A stretch of DNA of 64,000 nucleotides from Nakamurella leprariae. Lineage in GTDB: Bacteria > Actinomycetota > Actinomycetes > Mycobacteriales > Nakamurellaceae. The notes under the pieces were generated by a model. It made no database searches and was not told the DNA's origin. It worked only from the letters and a program-made list of their open reading frames with translations. Below are positions 54,107 to 63,335 of this stretch, piece by piece (position 1 is the stretch's first letter; every line of letters begins with the position of its first letter). The translations under genes were made by a program, and so were the position numbers. The stretch is from the NCBI RefSeq assembly GCF_016918035.1, contig NZ_JAERWK010000010.1:1-64000 (forward strand), in the 5' to 3' direction.

Positions 54107-54967
54107 GTGAGCGCTCACGATCGACCGTCCGACGAGGCGCAGGCCGGGCACGAGGGCGACGCGCCGTCCCTGGCCAAGCTGCCCAAGAAGGCGTACGAGA
54201 AGGAACTGCTGCGACTGCAGACCGAGTTGGTCACCATGCAGCACTGGGTCAAGGACACCGGGTACCGGCTCATCGTGCTCTTCGAGGGACGGGACGCGGC
54301 CGGCAAGGGCTCGGCCCTCAAGCGGATCACCGAGTACCTCAACCCGCGCACCGCCCGGACCGTCGCGCTGCCCGCGCCGACGGAACGCCAGCGCAGCCAG
54401 TGGTACTTCCAGCGCTACATCGAGCACCTGCCGGCGGCCGGTGAGATCGTCCTGATGGACCGCTCCTGGTACAACCGGGCCGGTGTCGAACGGGTGATGG
54501 GCTTCTGCACCGACGCCGAGTACCACCGGTTCCTGCGTCAGGCGCCGACCTTCGAACGGATGCTCATCGAGGACGGCATCGCGCTGCGCAAGTACTGGTT
54601 CAGCGTCTCGGACGTGGAGCAGGAGCGGCGGTTCAGGTCCCGTCGCGACGATCCGGTGCGGCGCTGGAAACTCTCGGACATGGACCTGCTGTCGATCACC
54701 CGGTGGGAGGACTACTCGCGGGCCAAGGACGCCATGTTCGCGGCCACCGACGTCCCCGACTCCCCCTGGTACTCGGTGGAGAGCGAGGACAAGAAGCGGT
54801 CGCGGCTCAACGTCATCGCCCACCTGCTGTCCACCGTGCCCTACGAGCACCGGGAGCCGCCGCTGGTGGACATCCCGGACCGACCCGCGGGCTCCGGCTA
54901 CCAGCGACCGCCCCGATCGACGGTGCACTGGGTCCCGGACCACGCCGCATCGCTGCTCGACGACTGA
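54107..54967 (+). CDS. ppk2: polyphosphate kinase 2 family protein
   Basis: 286 residues, using polyphosphate to phosphorylate nucleotides (GDP/ADP). Walker A FEGRDAAGKGSALKRI (about residue 60), DRSWYNRAGVERVMGFC (Walker B, about 117) and RYWFSVSD-type lid segment KYWFSVSDVEQERRF are class I PPK2 hallmarks. The GTG at 54107 has AGGAG seven bases upstream. Overlap by the DUF1206 extension frame is spurious. Confidence 0.93.
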   Translation: MSAHDRPSDEAQAGHEGDAPSLAKLPKKAYEKELLRLQTELVTMQHWVKDTGYRLIVLFEGRDAAGKGSALKRITEYLNPRTARTVALPAPTERQRSQWYFQRYIEHLPAAGEIVLMDRSWYNRAGVERVMGFCTDAEYHRFLRQAPTFERMLIEDGIALRKYWFSVSDVEQERRFRSRRDDPVRRWKLSDMDLLSITRWEDYSRAKDAMFAATDVPDSPWYSVESEDKKRSRLNVIAHLLSTVPYEHREPPLVDIPDRPAGSGYQRPPRSTVHWVPDHAASLLDD

Positions 54968-55066
54968 GGTGGCGGTGCGGGTCGACCCCGGTCCCACCCT
55001 GGGTCGACCCTCGTCCGGAGCGCCACCGGGATCCCCGCCGACCGGGCTCTGGCACACTCCCCAGGC

Positions 55067-55864
55067 ATGGTCCGCTGGTTCGCGCTGCTGGTGGCAGCAG
55101 CCGCGGCCGCCCTGTGGACGGTGCACATCACACCGGAGCCGGATGCGCCGGGTGATCCGGCGGCGCAACGGGCCCTGGACGCCGTCACTTCCGCAGCGTT
55201 CGACCCCACCCGCCCGGACGCCCTGTTCCCGGCCGACTTCGCCGCGGTGATGGGCTACCGGCCGCAGACCGCGACCGGTCCCCACGGACGGACCATCCTG
55301 ATCAAGCCGGCCGGTGACTGCTCGTCGCCCACCGGGCCGACGGCCTACGACTTCGAGGCCGTGTGCAAGGAGCACGACCTGGCCTACGACCTGGTCCGGT
55401 ACGCCGGGCGCGTCGGCCGCCCGATGCCGGCCGACGCCCGCCGGCAGGCGGACGCCATGTTCGACCGCGAGTTGCACGCGCGCTGCAGCGAGCAGCCGCT
55501 CGGCGTCTGGGACGCCGGCGTGTGTCACTCACTGGCGGAGTCGTTCGCGGTGATGGTCGAGATCAACTCGTGGCGTCAGGGCTGGTATCCGCCGGAGCCG
55601 GAGAATCTCTGGGTGCTGGCCCGGTACCTGGCGTTCATCCCGGTGTTCCTGGCCGCCGGGCTGCTGGTGGACCGGCAGCTACGGTCCGCGCTGCGGCGGC
55701 GCCGACCGTGGGATCCCGACCTGCTGCCGTCGCCGGTCATCCGGCGCGGGCCGGTGCTCCCGTGGCGGCGGCTGACCCGACTGCCGTCCGGCCTGCCGGC
55801 GGCCCTGTCGCCGCCGGTGCCACGCGGGTTCCGCCGGTCCGCGGCGACCGACGACGGGAGCTGA
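55067..55864 (+). CDS. prokaryotic phospholipase A2-fold protein, membrane-anchored
   Basis: 265 residues: N-terminal hydrophobic segment ALLVAAAAAALWTVHI (signal or anchor), then a domain with DCSSPTGPTAYDFEAVCKEHDLAYDL, the C-x-x-H-D catalytic dyad (about residues 99–103) of the prokaryotic PLA2 family (PF09056), more Cys (HARC…AGVC) likely in disulfides, and a second transmembrane helix (FIPVFLAAGLLVD) followed by a basic cytoplasmic tail. Probably hydrolyses phospholipids outside the membrane. Confidence 0.82.
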   Translation: MVRWFALLVAAAAAALWTVHITPEPDAPGDPAAQRALDAVTSAAFDPTRPDALFPADFAAVMGYRPQTATGPHGRTILIKPAGDCSSPTGPTAYDFEAVCKEHDLAYDLVRYAGRVGRPMPADARRQADAMFDRELHARCSEQPLGVWDAGVCHSLAESFAVMVEINSWRQGWYPPEPENLWVLARYLAFIPVFLAAGLLVDRQLRSALRRRRPWDPDLLPSPVIRRGPVLPWRRLTRLPSGLPAALSPPVPRGFRRSAATDDGS

Positions 55865-56035
55865 TCGTTCCGCCGGAACCGGGTCCGACGCCGTCAGACC
55901 ACCCTGACCTCGTCGTGCAACCGGGCGGTCCGCTCGGCGTCCCGGACGACCAGGCCGGCCTCCGGGAGGAGCGTGAGCCCGGCCGCACGCACGCTGCTGA
56001 CGGCCATGCTCAGGATGGCGCCGGGCCCACCGTCG

Positions 56036-57340
56036 TCACAGGGCCGACAGGGTCTGCCACTCGGCCCAGGACACGCCCCACACCCAGATGTCACCGTCGG
56101 CCGGCGACAACTGGATCTCGGTACCGGTGATCTCCACCGGGTCACCCCACAACGCCGACTTGTAGTACGCCTCGGCATTCTCGGTCGAGAGGTTGATGCA
56201 GCCGTGCGTCACATTGCTGCTGCCCTGAGCGCCGACGCTGTTCGGGTTGGCGTGGATGAACTCGCCGTTGTTGCTGATCCGCACGGCCCACTTCTCGGGC
56301 AGGTTCTCGTAGCCGTACCGGGGGTTGCTCATCAGCTTGGTCTCGAAGAACTCGTTGACCACGTGGACCCCGGACCGGGTGATCAGGTTCGGGTCGACCT
56401 TCTCGACGCCGTTCTCGACCACGACGCCCCGGCCGTAGGAGGCCGGGTAGCTCGCCACCGGCACGCCGTCCTGCTCGACGACCATCTGGTGCGAGTTCAC
56501 GTCAGCCTTGACCACCTGGTTGCGACCGATGGTAAAATCGCTGGTCAGGTCGGACGCTCCGTAGGCGCCGGGACCGAACTCCAGACCGTACACCTTGACG
56601 TCCACGTGCACCTGGGTGTTCTCCGGCCAGTACTCCTCGGGCCGGAAGGTGAGCGTCATGCGCCCGTCGTTGGACTCCAACCAGCCCCAGGAGCCCTCGA
56701 CCGCCGGGGTGGTGGTGAGCGTGACGTTCCTCTGGATGAGGGCACGGTCGACCGGCTCCTGGCCGAAGCTCACGGTGATGGGCGCGGCCACGCCGACCAC
56801 GGCACCGTCGGCCGGGGCGACCGTGGTGCGGACCTCGGTCTGCGGGGTGACGGTGGTGAAGCTCCCGGAGATCGGCACCACCTTGCCGTCGGTGCCGGTC
56901 GCGCTGCCCGTGGCGGTGTAGGTCTTGCCGAAGCCGAGCGGCTCACCGACCGTCCAGCTGGTGCCGTCGGCAGCCAGCGTGCCGTCGACCGGCTCGCCGG
57001 CCGGGTTGGTCAGCGTGAAGTCGGTGATGGTGCCCTGCGCGACCGACACCGTGATCGGGTCGACCGGCGAGAGGTCGCTGCTGCCGAACGCCGGGCTGGC
57101 CGTCACCGCCGCGACGGGGGCCGCGACCGTGGAGCTCGACGACGAACTCGACGAGCCGCCGGACGACGGGGCCGACGCATCGGTCTGCCCGACGGTGTCG
57201 GTCACGGTCGTCGTGCTGGTGGACAGGCCTCCGGTCGAACAGGCGGACACCACCACGAGCAGCGACGCGAGGAACGCGAGAAGGACACGGACCGCACCGG
57301 ACGACCGATGCGCACGCCGGAACCGCCGACGGAACTGCAT
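56036..57340 (-). CDS. L,D-transpeptidase (Ig-like + YkuD), lipoprotein
   Basis: Makes 3-3 cross-links in peptidoglycan. 434 residues: basic n-region and VLLAFLASLLVVVSAC lipobox, Ser/Thr-rich spacer, two Ig-like domains, then YkuD with FIHANPNSVGAQGSSNVTHGCINLS (catalytic Cys about 379) and C-terminal W-rich tail (WVWGVSWAEWQ). Layout matches M. tuberculosis LdtMt2. ATG 57340 gives a compact signal peptide; ATG 57355 is five codons upstream. Confidence 0.94.
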   Translation of the reverse strand: MQFRRRFRRAHRSSGAVRVLLAFLASLLVVVSACSTGGLSTSTTTVTDTVGQTDASAPSSGGSSSSSSSSTVAAPVAAVTASPAFGSSDLSPVDPITVSVAQGTITDFTLTNPAGEPVDGTLAADGTSWTVGEPLGFGKTYTATGSATGTDGKVVPISGSFTTVTPQTEVRTTVAPADGAVVGVAAPITVSFGQEPVDRALIQRNVTLTTTPAVEGSWGWLESNDGRMTLTFRPEEYWPENTQVHVDVKVYGLEFGPGAYGASDLTSDFTIGRNQVVKADVNSHQMVVEQDGVPVASYPASYGRGVVVENGVEKVDPNLITRSGVHVVNEFFETKLMSNPRYGYENLPEKWAVRISNNGEFIHANPNSVGAQGSSNVTHGCINLSTENAEAYYKSALWGDPVEITGTEIQLSPADGDIWVWGVSWAEWQTLSAL

Positions 57341-57576
57341 TGCCACGACCACCATTCGTTGCACCACGCCGGGTCCCGGGTCGGGATACCGGCGTCTGCC
57401 CCCGACCCACCCTCGGGGTGATGGCAGCACGGACGAGGATAACCACGATCCCCGACGGCCCTCCGGGGCCGACACAGCGCGGAGAGGCACGTCATGCGGC
57501 GTTCGGGCGATGATCCACCCGTCCGGCGCAGCGTGGCGACGCTCCCTGCGGCGCAGCGCGTCTGCGCCGCGGGGAC

Positions 57577-57798
57577 TCAGCGGAACAGCCGGCGCAGCAC
57601 GACCAGCGCGAACAGGGATCCGACGGCCACCAGCGAGTACTTGACCTTGGGATCGGCCAGCAGACTGCGCGCGGTCGACCGGCCCTGTTCGACGACCCGC
57701 TTCGGGTTGGCCCGGGTGGTCAGCTCGTCGACGGTGACGGCCAGTGCCTCCCGCGCGCGTTCGATCTCGGCCTGGATGGTTTCCGCGTCGCGGGCCAC
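57577..57798 (-). CDS. DUF3618 membrane-associated protein
   Basis: 73 residues: amphipathic ETIQAEIERAREALAVTVDELTTRANPKRVV and a C-terminal helix KYSLVAVGSLFALVVLRRLF, a single transmembrane anchor. This is the actinobacterial DUF3618 (Rv2520c-like). GTG 57798 with GGGAGG upstream. Adjacent to bcp, as I recall for M. tuberculosis (Rv2520c–Rv2521). Confidence 0.9.
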   Translation of the reverse strand: MARDAETIQAEIERAREALAVTVDELTTRANPKRVVEQGRSTARSLLADPKVKYSLVAVGSLFALVVLRRLFR

Positions 57799-57925
57799 CG
57801 CACCCTCCCCTTGCTGATCATCACCCGAAGCGGTGACCTGAGTTGCCGGTGCCGGCGGGCGCTGCTCACCGGGTGCGTCGCCCGGTCGGAACCGACGGAC
57901 CGCCGCGGCTGTCTACCCTAGCCGC

Positions 57926-58405
57926 ATGACTGCGATGCTGGTCGACGTGGGCGACCGGGCCCCGGCCTTCACCCTTCCCGACGCCGACGGGACACCGGTG
58001 TCCCTGTCCGACTTCGCCGGCGCCCCGGTGATCCTCTACTGCTACCCGGCGGCGATGACCCCGGGGTGCACCACCCAGGCCTGCGACTTCACCGCCGCCC
58101 GGCCGCAGCTGGAGCCGGCCGGGTACCGGGTCGTCGGCCTGTCCCCCGACTCTCCGGACAAGCTGGCCCGGTTCCGGGCCGAGGAGTCGCTGTCGGTGAC
58201 CCTGCTGTCCGACCCCGACCACCGGGTGCTCGCCGAGTACGGGGCCTGGGGACCGCGGACCCTCTACGGGCGCACCGTCGAGGGCGTCATCCGCTCCACG
58301 TTCGTCATCGACGCCGACGCCGTGCTGCAGAAGGTGTGGCGCAACGTCAAGGCGACCGGCCACGTCGGCCGGGTGCTGCGGGATCTGGGACTCGCCGAGC
58401 ACTGA
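57926..58405 (+). CDS. bcp: thioredoxin-dependent peroxiredoxin (BCP/PrxQ)
   Basis: 159 residues: GDRAPAFTLPDADGTPVSLSDF, then PAAMTPGCTTQACDF with peroxidatic Cys (about 47) and resolving Cys (about 52) five residues apart, typical of BCP. Reduces peroxides. Start ATG 57926 with MTAMLVDVGD. Confidence 0.94.
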   Translation: MTAMLVDVGDRAPAFTLPDADGTPVSLSDFAGAPVILYCYPAAMTPGCTTQACDFTAARPQLEPAGYRVVGLSPDSPDKLARFRAEESLSVTLLSDPDHRVLAEYGAWGPRTLYGRTVEGVIRSTFVIDADAVLQKVWRNVKATGHVGRVLRDLGLAEH

Positions 58406-58455
58406 CCGGCGGCGCGCGTCGTCGTCATACTCTCCACGCCGGTCACACCCGGCCC

Positions 58456-58529
58456 GGGGCCGTAGCCCAATTGGCAGAGGCACACGGTTTAGGTCCGTGC
58501 CAGTGTGGGTTCGAGTCCCACCGGCCCCA
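58456..58529 (+). tRNA. tRNA with Leu anticodon TAG but a short variable loop
   Basis: 74-nt cloverleaf: acceptor GGGGCCG/CGGCCCC, anticodon stem CACGG/CCGTG with loop TTTAGGT (anticodon TAG), variable loop of only five bases (CCAGT), T arm GTGGG-TTCGAGT-CCCAC. Canonical bacterial tRNA-Leu has a long variable arm. A leuX tRNA follows bcp in M. tuberculosis, from memory. No CCA encoded. Identity as leucine is therefore tentative. Confidence 0.85.
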
Positions 58530-58727
58530 CACACGCGTTCCGTGCCCGGCACCTTGCACCGAACGAGGCGGCCGGGTCATCCGCCGCCACGATCGCCCCG
58601 GCCCTGCCTCACCCGTCGCGGCCGTCCACCGACGTACCGTGGGGACGACTGTTCGCGACGGGCCCCGGCCCCGCAGCTCGTCCGATGCGCGGCGCGGGTG
58701 CCCGTCCAGGCCGAGAGGTTGACCAGC

Positions 58728-59945
58728 ATGACGTCGCCGCACGATCCGGGCTCGCCAGCGGACCGACCGGACCGGGATCCGGCGACCACGGTCGCCGGCC
58801 ACGGCGAGCCGATCCCGACCGACTCGCGGGACGTCACCGTCCCGGACGACGCGCCGGCGGCGAGCGCGCCCACCGACCGGACCGGGCCGACCCCGGGCAC
58901 CGCCTCCGGCAGCAGCCCGATCGGGTCGCCGTGGCCGCCGACGTCGCCCCCCGACGACAGCCGGGACGAGGGTGACCTCCGGCCGTTCGGCGCGGCCGAG
59001 CCGGGTCCGGCGGACGTGCCGTACCGTCCGGACGACCAGGCGCCCCCGCCGGCCTTCGCCGCCGGCGGAGATCCGTCGGCGGCCGGCCGGTGGGACCCGC
59101 GTGAGGACTCGCCCTCGCCGTTCAAGCCCGGGCCGTCGTCGTTCCCGGCCGCGGGCGAGCCGGAGTACACCCCCGAGTCGACACCGTCCCGCACGGACCC
59201 GGAGCCGCGGCCGGCGGGCTCATCCGCCGATCCCTCTGCCACCACGGCGATCCCGGCGTCCGAGTGGGCCCCGCCCGACTCGTCCGGAACCGCCGCCGGA
59301 CAGCCGTCCGGCGCCAGCGGGTTCGGGTCCAGCGCGGACTCCACCGCCACCAGCCAGTACCCGGCGATGACGGTCGCCGGCCTGGCCGGCACCACGGGTG
59401 AGCAGGACCGGTACGGCCGGGGCGGGTACGCCCCGCCGGCCGAGCCGATGGTCGTGCCGGCCCGGGTCGACCCGAACGCGGCGCAGCCGCCGGGTCGTCG
59501 GGACGTCGGTGGCCGCACCGTGGCCGGGCTGATCAGCGCGGTCCTGGGCCTGCTGCTGGTGGGCGGCGGGCTGTACCTGGTCGGCGAGTTCGGGTCCCGG
59601 ATCGCCGTCCGCATGCTCGACGAGGGCGTCTCGGCCGCGGCGTGGGACGTCGTGCTCACCGCTGTCGGTGCGCTCCTGGTCCTGGGGGCGGTCGTGCTGA
59701 ACGGCTGGTCACCGTGGGCGACCCTGCTGCCCGGCGTGGTGCTGGTCGGCGCGGGCATCTGGTCGATCGTGGCCTACGACGGCGCCGACCGGATCGCCGG
59801 CTTCCTGAACCGGATCTTCTCGGAGAACCGGCTCATCGGCTGGGGCGTGACGGGCTGGGTGCTCGTGCTGGGAGCGGCGCTGCTGGGCGCCTCGTGCGCC
59901 GCAATGATCGCCCGCGCCGCCGGCCGCACCCGCGGGCGGCCCTGA
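58728..59945 (+). CDS. Pro/Ser-rich membrane protein
   Basis: 405 residues: a disordered N-terminal 270 residues rich in Pro, Ser, Asp and Thr, then four transmembrane helices (TVAGLISAVLGLLLVGGGLYLVGEF; AWDVVLTAVGALLVLGAVVL; WATLLPGVVLVGAGIWSIVAY; WGVTGWVLVLGAALLGASCAAMI) and a short basic tail. The start ATG 58728 has GAGAGG nine bases before. No family name; similar proteins are common in actinobacteria. Expected cytoplasmic-tail scaffold or cell-envelope role unknown. Confidence 0.8.
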   Translation: MTSPHDPGSPADRPDRDPATTVAGHGEPIPTDSRDVTVPDDAPAASAPTDRTGPTPGTASGSSPIGSPWPPTSPPDDSRDEGDLRPFGAAEPGPADVPYRPDDQAPPPAFAAGGDPSAAGRWDPREDSPSPFKPGPSSFPAAGEPEYTPESTPSRTDPEPRPAGSSADPSATTAIPASEWAPPDSSGTAAGQPSGASGFGSSADSTATSQYPAMTVAGLAGTTGEQDRYGRGGYAPPAEPMVVPARVDPNAAQPPGRRDVGGRTVAGLISAVLGLLLVGGGLYLVGEFGSRIAVRMLDEGVSAAAWDVVLTAVGALLVLGAVVLNGWSPWATLLPGVVLVGAGIWSIVAYDGADRIAGFLNRIFSENRLIGWGVTGWVLVLGAALLGASCAAMIARAAGRTRGRP

Positions 59946-60013
59946 CCCGCGGATCCGTCCGATGCCGCGGCCGGGGCGACCGTCCAGGTCGGCCCGGCCG
60001 TGGCACCGTCAGG

Positions 60014-60661
60014 TCAGCGATCCGGATCGGCCAGCACGCCGAGCAGTCGGGGCAGCATGAGGCGCAGCGCCCGACCACGGTGCGACAGCGCGTCCTTCTC
60101 GGCTGGCTGGAGCTCAGCCGAGCTGCGGCCGTCGCCGGCCGCGTCACTCTCGGCCGGAACGAACAGCGGGTCGTAACCGAAGCCGTGCTCGCCCCGCTCC
60201 TCCCGATCGATCCGCCCGGGCCACTCCGCGCGCAGTACCTCGACCGCCGGCCCCGGGATCCGGTCGGGGACGGCCAGCGCCAGCGCGCACACGAAGGCGG
60301 CGCCGCGTCGGCCATCGGGGACGTCACGCAGCTGGGCCAGTAGCAGCGCGTTGTTGGCGGCGTCGTCGCCATGCCGGCCCGCCCACCGTGCGGACAGCAC
60401 GCCCGGCATGCCGTTCAGCGCGGCGACGGTCAACCCGGAATCGTCGGCCAGGGCGATCTCGCCGGTGGCGGCAGCGGCCTGGACCGCCTTGGCCGCGGCG
60501 TTCTCCTCGAAGGTCGCGCCGGTCTCGGGCTCCTCCGGGAACTCGGGCACGTCGGCCAGGCCCAGCACGGTCACCTGGTCCCCGACCAGCCGCTGCAGCT
60601 CGGCCAGCTTCTTGGCGTTCCGGGTGGCGAGCAGCACGCGCCCGGCGCCGGTCCCGCTCAT
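60014..60661 (-). CDS. rdgB: XTP/dITP diphosphatase
   Basis: Removes non-canonical purine triphosphates. 215 residues: [55 protein letters not shown] and [11 protein letters not shown] are HAM1 signatures. ATG 60661 overlaps the rph stop (ATGA), indicating co-translation. Same pair order as Rv1340–Rv1341. Confidence 0.94.
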   Translation of the reverse strand: MSGTGAGRVLLATRNAKKLAELQRLVGDQVTVLGLADVPEFPEEPETGATFEENAAAKAVQAAAATGEIALADDSGLTVAALNGMPGVLSARWAGRHGDDAANNALLLAQLRDVPDGRRGAAFVCALALAVPDRIPGPAVEVLRAEWPGRIDREERGEHGFGYDPLFVPAESDAAGDGRSSAELQPAEKDALSHRGRALRLMLPRLLGVLADPDR

Positions 60662-61467
60662 CGCCTGGCCGCCGGCACGGTCCGCTCCAGCGGCTGCTCG
60701 AGCGCCAACGCCTGCAGCACGGTCAGCTCCTCGATGCCGGCCAGGGCCAGGTCGAGCATCCCGTCCAGGGTGCCGCGGGCGAAGGTGGCGCCCTCACCGG
60801 TGCCCTGCACCTCGACCAGGGTGCCGGCGTCGGTGGCCACCACGTTCATGTCGACCTCGGCCCGGGCGTCCTCTTCGTACGGCAGGTCGAGCCGCAGCCG
60901 GCCGCCGACCACGCCGACCGAGACCGCGGCGACCTGGCAGGACAACGGCTGCGGATCGGTGAGCGCGCCCTGCTCCCGTAGCACCGAGACCGCGTCGGCC
61001 AGCGCCACCCAGGCGCCGGTGATGGCGGCGGTGCGGGTGCCACCGTCGGCCTGCAGCACGTCGCAGTCGACGGCGATGGTGTTCTCGCCCAGCGCCTTGA
61101 GGTCGATGCAGGCCCGCAGCGACCGGCCGATCAGCCGGGAGATCTCGTGGGTGCGACCGCCGACCCGGCCCTTGACCGACTCCCGGGCGGAGCGCTCGTG
61201 CGTGGCGGACGGGAGCATCGCGTACTCGGCGGTGAGCCAGCCCAGTCCGGACCCCTGTCGCCAGCGCGGCACCCCGCGGGTGACCGAGGCGGCGCACAGC
61301 ACCTTGGTCCCGCCGAACTCCACGAGCACGGAACCCGCCGGGTGGGCCTGGAAGCCCCGGGTGAAGCGCACCGGCCGGAGCGCGTCGTCGGTGCGGCCGT
61401 CGCTGCGGAGACCCGGAGTGGACGTCGTGGCTCGGTCGGTGCGGGTGTCGGTCGAGGCATCAGGCAT
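60658..61467 (-). CDS. rph: ribonuclease PH
   Basis: Phosphorolytic 3' trimming of tRNA precursors. 269 residues: [71 protein letters not shown] (phosphate site), [19 protein letters not shown] and VDLAY-type [17 protein letters not shown]. Typical length plus a 20-residue N-terminal extension. Rv1340-like; overlaps rdgB. The 70-bp gap to murI leaves no room for the MBL-fold gene found there in mycobacteria. Confidence 0.95.
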   Translation of the reverse strand: MPDASTDTRTDRATTSTPGLRSDGRTDDALRPVRFTRGFQAHPAGSVLVEFGGTKVLCAASVTRGVPRWRQGSGLGWLTAEYAMLPSATHERSARESVKGRVGGRTHEISRLIGRSLRACIDLKALGENTIAVDCDVLQADGGTRTAAITGAWVALADAVSVLREQGALTDPQPLSCQVAAVSVGVVGGRLRLDLPYEEDARAEVDMNVVATDAGTLVEVQGTGEGATFARGTLDGMLDLALAGIEELTVLQALALEQPLERTVPAARR

Positions 61468-61537
61468 GGCAGCAGCGTAGGGCGCGACGCCGACGGCTCT
61501 CTCCCATCACCGGCCCGTTGATCGGGCCGGTGGTGCG

Positions 61538-62524
61538 TCAGCGAGCGGACGGCCCGGTCGGCAGCGGCCGGACCGGCGTGGTCCCCAGGCCGTACCCGAT
61601 CCCCACGGACAGGGCCGGCCCGATCTCCGGGCCGAGGAAGCGCCGGCCCAGCCGCAGGAACGGCTCGCGATCGCCGGTGGCCAGGAACTCGTGCCGGGGG
61701 GTGTCGTCGGCCGGGTCCTCGGCGACGCCTCCGGGCGGGACGGGAGCCAGCAGATCGGCCTCGGTGAGCAGCCGGTAGACGTCCTTGGCCGTCTCCTCGG
61801 CACTGGAGACCAGGGTGACCTGGTCCCCCATGACCAGCTGCAGCACCCCGGTGAGCATCGGGTAGTGGGTGCAGCCGAGCACCACGGTGTCGACGTCGCG
61901 GTGCTGCAGCGGCGCCAGGTAGGCCTGGGCCAGACCGACGACCTGGCGGCCGGAGGTGATGCCCCGTTCCACGAAGTCGACGAACGACGGGCAGGCCACG
62001 GGCCGGACGTCCACCGGCACCTCCGGTGGGCCGGCGCCGGCGGCGACGAGTTCGCCGAACGCGGCCGGATAGGCGCCCGAGTCGACCGTGGCCGAGGTGC
62101 CCAGCACCCCGACCCGGCCGGTCCGGGTGACCGCCAGGGCCCGGCGGGCGGCCGGGTGGATGACCTCGACGACCGGGATGTCGTACCGCCGCCGGGCGTC
62201 GTCCAGCATGGCCGCCGAGGCGGTGTTGCAGGCGATCACCAGGATCTTGACGCCGTCCGCCACCAGCCGGTCGGCCACGGCCAGGGCGTGCCGGCGGACC
62301 TCGTCCAGGGGCAGCGGACCGTACGGGCCGTTGGCCGTGTCGCCGACGTAGCGGACCCGCTCGGCGGGCAGTTGGTCGATGATCGCGCGGGCCACGGTGA
62401 GCCCGCCGACCCCCGAGTCGAAGACGCCGATCGGCCCTGATCGGCGATCGTCCCGGAGATCGTCCTGAGAATCGTCCCGGAAATCGTCCCGGGAATCGTC
62501 ACGGTCGCCACCGGCAGGGATCAC
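61538..62524 (-). CDS. murI: glutamate racemase with Asp/Arg repeat leader
   Basis: D-glutamate for peptidoglycan. 328 residues: [16 protein letters not shown] at about residue 34, two catalytic Cys in [10 protein letters not shown] (about 95) and GCTHYPML (about 217), [14 protein letters not shown]. Upstream of the core, 27 residues contain RDD-type repeats (four RDDx/QDDx units of a 12-bp tandem repeat). No other in-frame start lies between the repeats and the core, so GTG 62524 is taken. C-terminus is extended by about 30 residues. Confidence 0.92.
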   Translation of the reverse strand: MIPAGGDRDDSRDDFRDDSQDDLRDDRRSGPIGVFDSGVGGLTVARAIIDQLPAERVRYVGDTANGPYGPLPLDEVRRHALAVADRLVADGVKILVIACNTASAAMLDDARRRYDIPVVEVIHPAARRALAVTRTGRVGVLGTSATVDSGAYPAAFGELVAAGAGPPEVPVDVRPVACPSFVDFVERGITSGRQVVGLAQAYLAPLQHRDVDTVVLGCTHYPMLTGVLQLVMGDQVTLVSSAEETAKDVYRLLTEADLLAPVPPGGVAEDPADDTPRHEFLATGDREPFLRLGRRFLGPEIGPALSVGIGYGLGTTPVRPLPTGPSAR

Positions 62525-62579
62525 GGTCCGCACGCTACCTGCGGGCCCGTGCGCGCGGCGCAGGCCGCGACGCGTCCGG

Positions 62580-63263
62580 TCAGCTCGGGATGGCGCGGCG
62601 CCGGTTGGCCCGGTCCGCGCTGGAGACCAGGAACGCGGCCAGCACACCACCGATCGCCCCGAACAGGTGCCCCTGCCAGGACACGGTGACCACGCCGGAC
62701 AGGTCGCGCACGGCGACCTGCACGATCCCGGTCCAGAACAGGGAGCCCCAGACCGCCAGCAGCAGCACGCCGAGCAGGATGTGCTGCCAGGTGCGGGTGA
62801 AGATGCCCCGGGCGACCAGGTAGGCCAGCCAGCCGAAGACGACGCCCGAGGCCCCGACCGTGTCGGTGTGCGCCGGCGCGATCAGCCACACGCCGAGCCC
62901 GCTGATCAACCAGACCAGCACGGTGACCGAGATGAACTGCTTCACCCCGCCCACCATGACCAGGAAGCCGAGGACCACGAACGGGATCAGGTTCGACCAC
63001 AGGTGCGTCCAGGACGCGTGGATGAACGGTCCGGTGAGCACGCCGAGCAAGCCGTCGACGCTGCGCGGCTCGATGCCGTACCGGACCAGGCCGTCGCTCA
63101 TCAGGGCGTTGACCACCTGGACCACGACCAGGACGACGGCGAACGCGCCGACGGTGATGCCGGCGACCCGGGCGTTCTCGGGCAGCCACCGCCGTCTCTC
63201 GGTCGCGCCCGCACTCGGCGGCACGGCGGGGAACGACGGTCCGGACGGCAGCGGAGCGCTCAT
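62580..63263 (-). CDS. rhomboid family intramembrane serine protease
   Basis: 227 residues, six transmembrane helices. Catalytic Ser in [13 protein letters not shown] (about residue 135), His in GHLFGAIGG (about 196), [11 protein letters not shown] is the conserved helix 2 segment. Same neighbourhood as Rv1337 (cysM–rhomboid–murI). ATG 63263. Substrate unknown. Confidence 0.92.
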   Translation of the reverse strand: MSAPLPSGPSFPAVPPSAGATERRRWLPENARVAGITVGAFAVVLVVVQVVNALMSDGLVRYGIEPRSVDGLLGVLTGPFIHASWTHLWSNLIPFVVLGFLVMVGGVKQFISVTVLVWLISGLGVWLIAPAHTDTVGASGVVFGWLAYLVARGIFTRTWQHILLGVLLLAVWGSLFWTGIVQVAVRDLSGVVTVSWQGHLFGAIGGVLAAFLVSSADRANRRRAIPS

Positions 63264-63335
63264 GGTTCCCAGGTTACGGAGCGCGGGTCCCGCCGCCATC
63301 GGGGAGAACCCGCAGCCGACCCCGGATCCGGCCGG

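Noticed and set aside
53962-54444. C-terminal extension of the DUF1206 frame into ppk2
   Set aside because: It is Arg/Ala shadow sequence of ppk2; the family end is found in the +1 frame.
55894-56007. 37-codon minus-strand frame (AVSSVRAAGLTLLPEAGLVV…) after the L,D-transpeptidase stop
   Set aside because: Reads plausibly as protein but has no ribosome site and no known match; may be a remnant, not supported.
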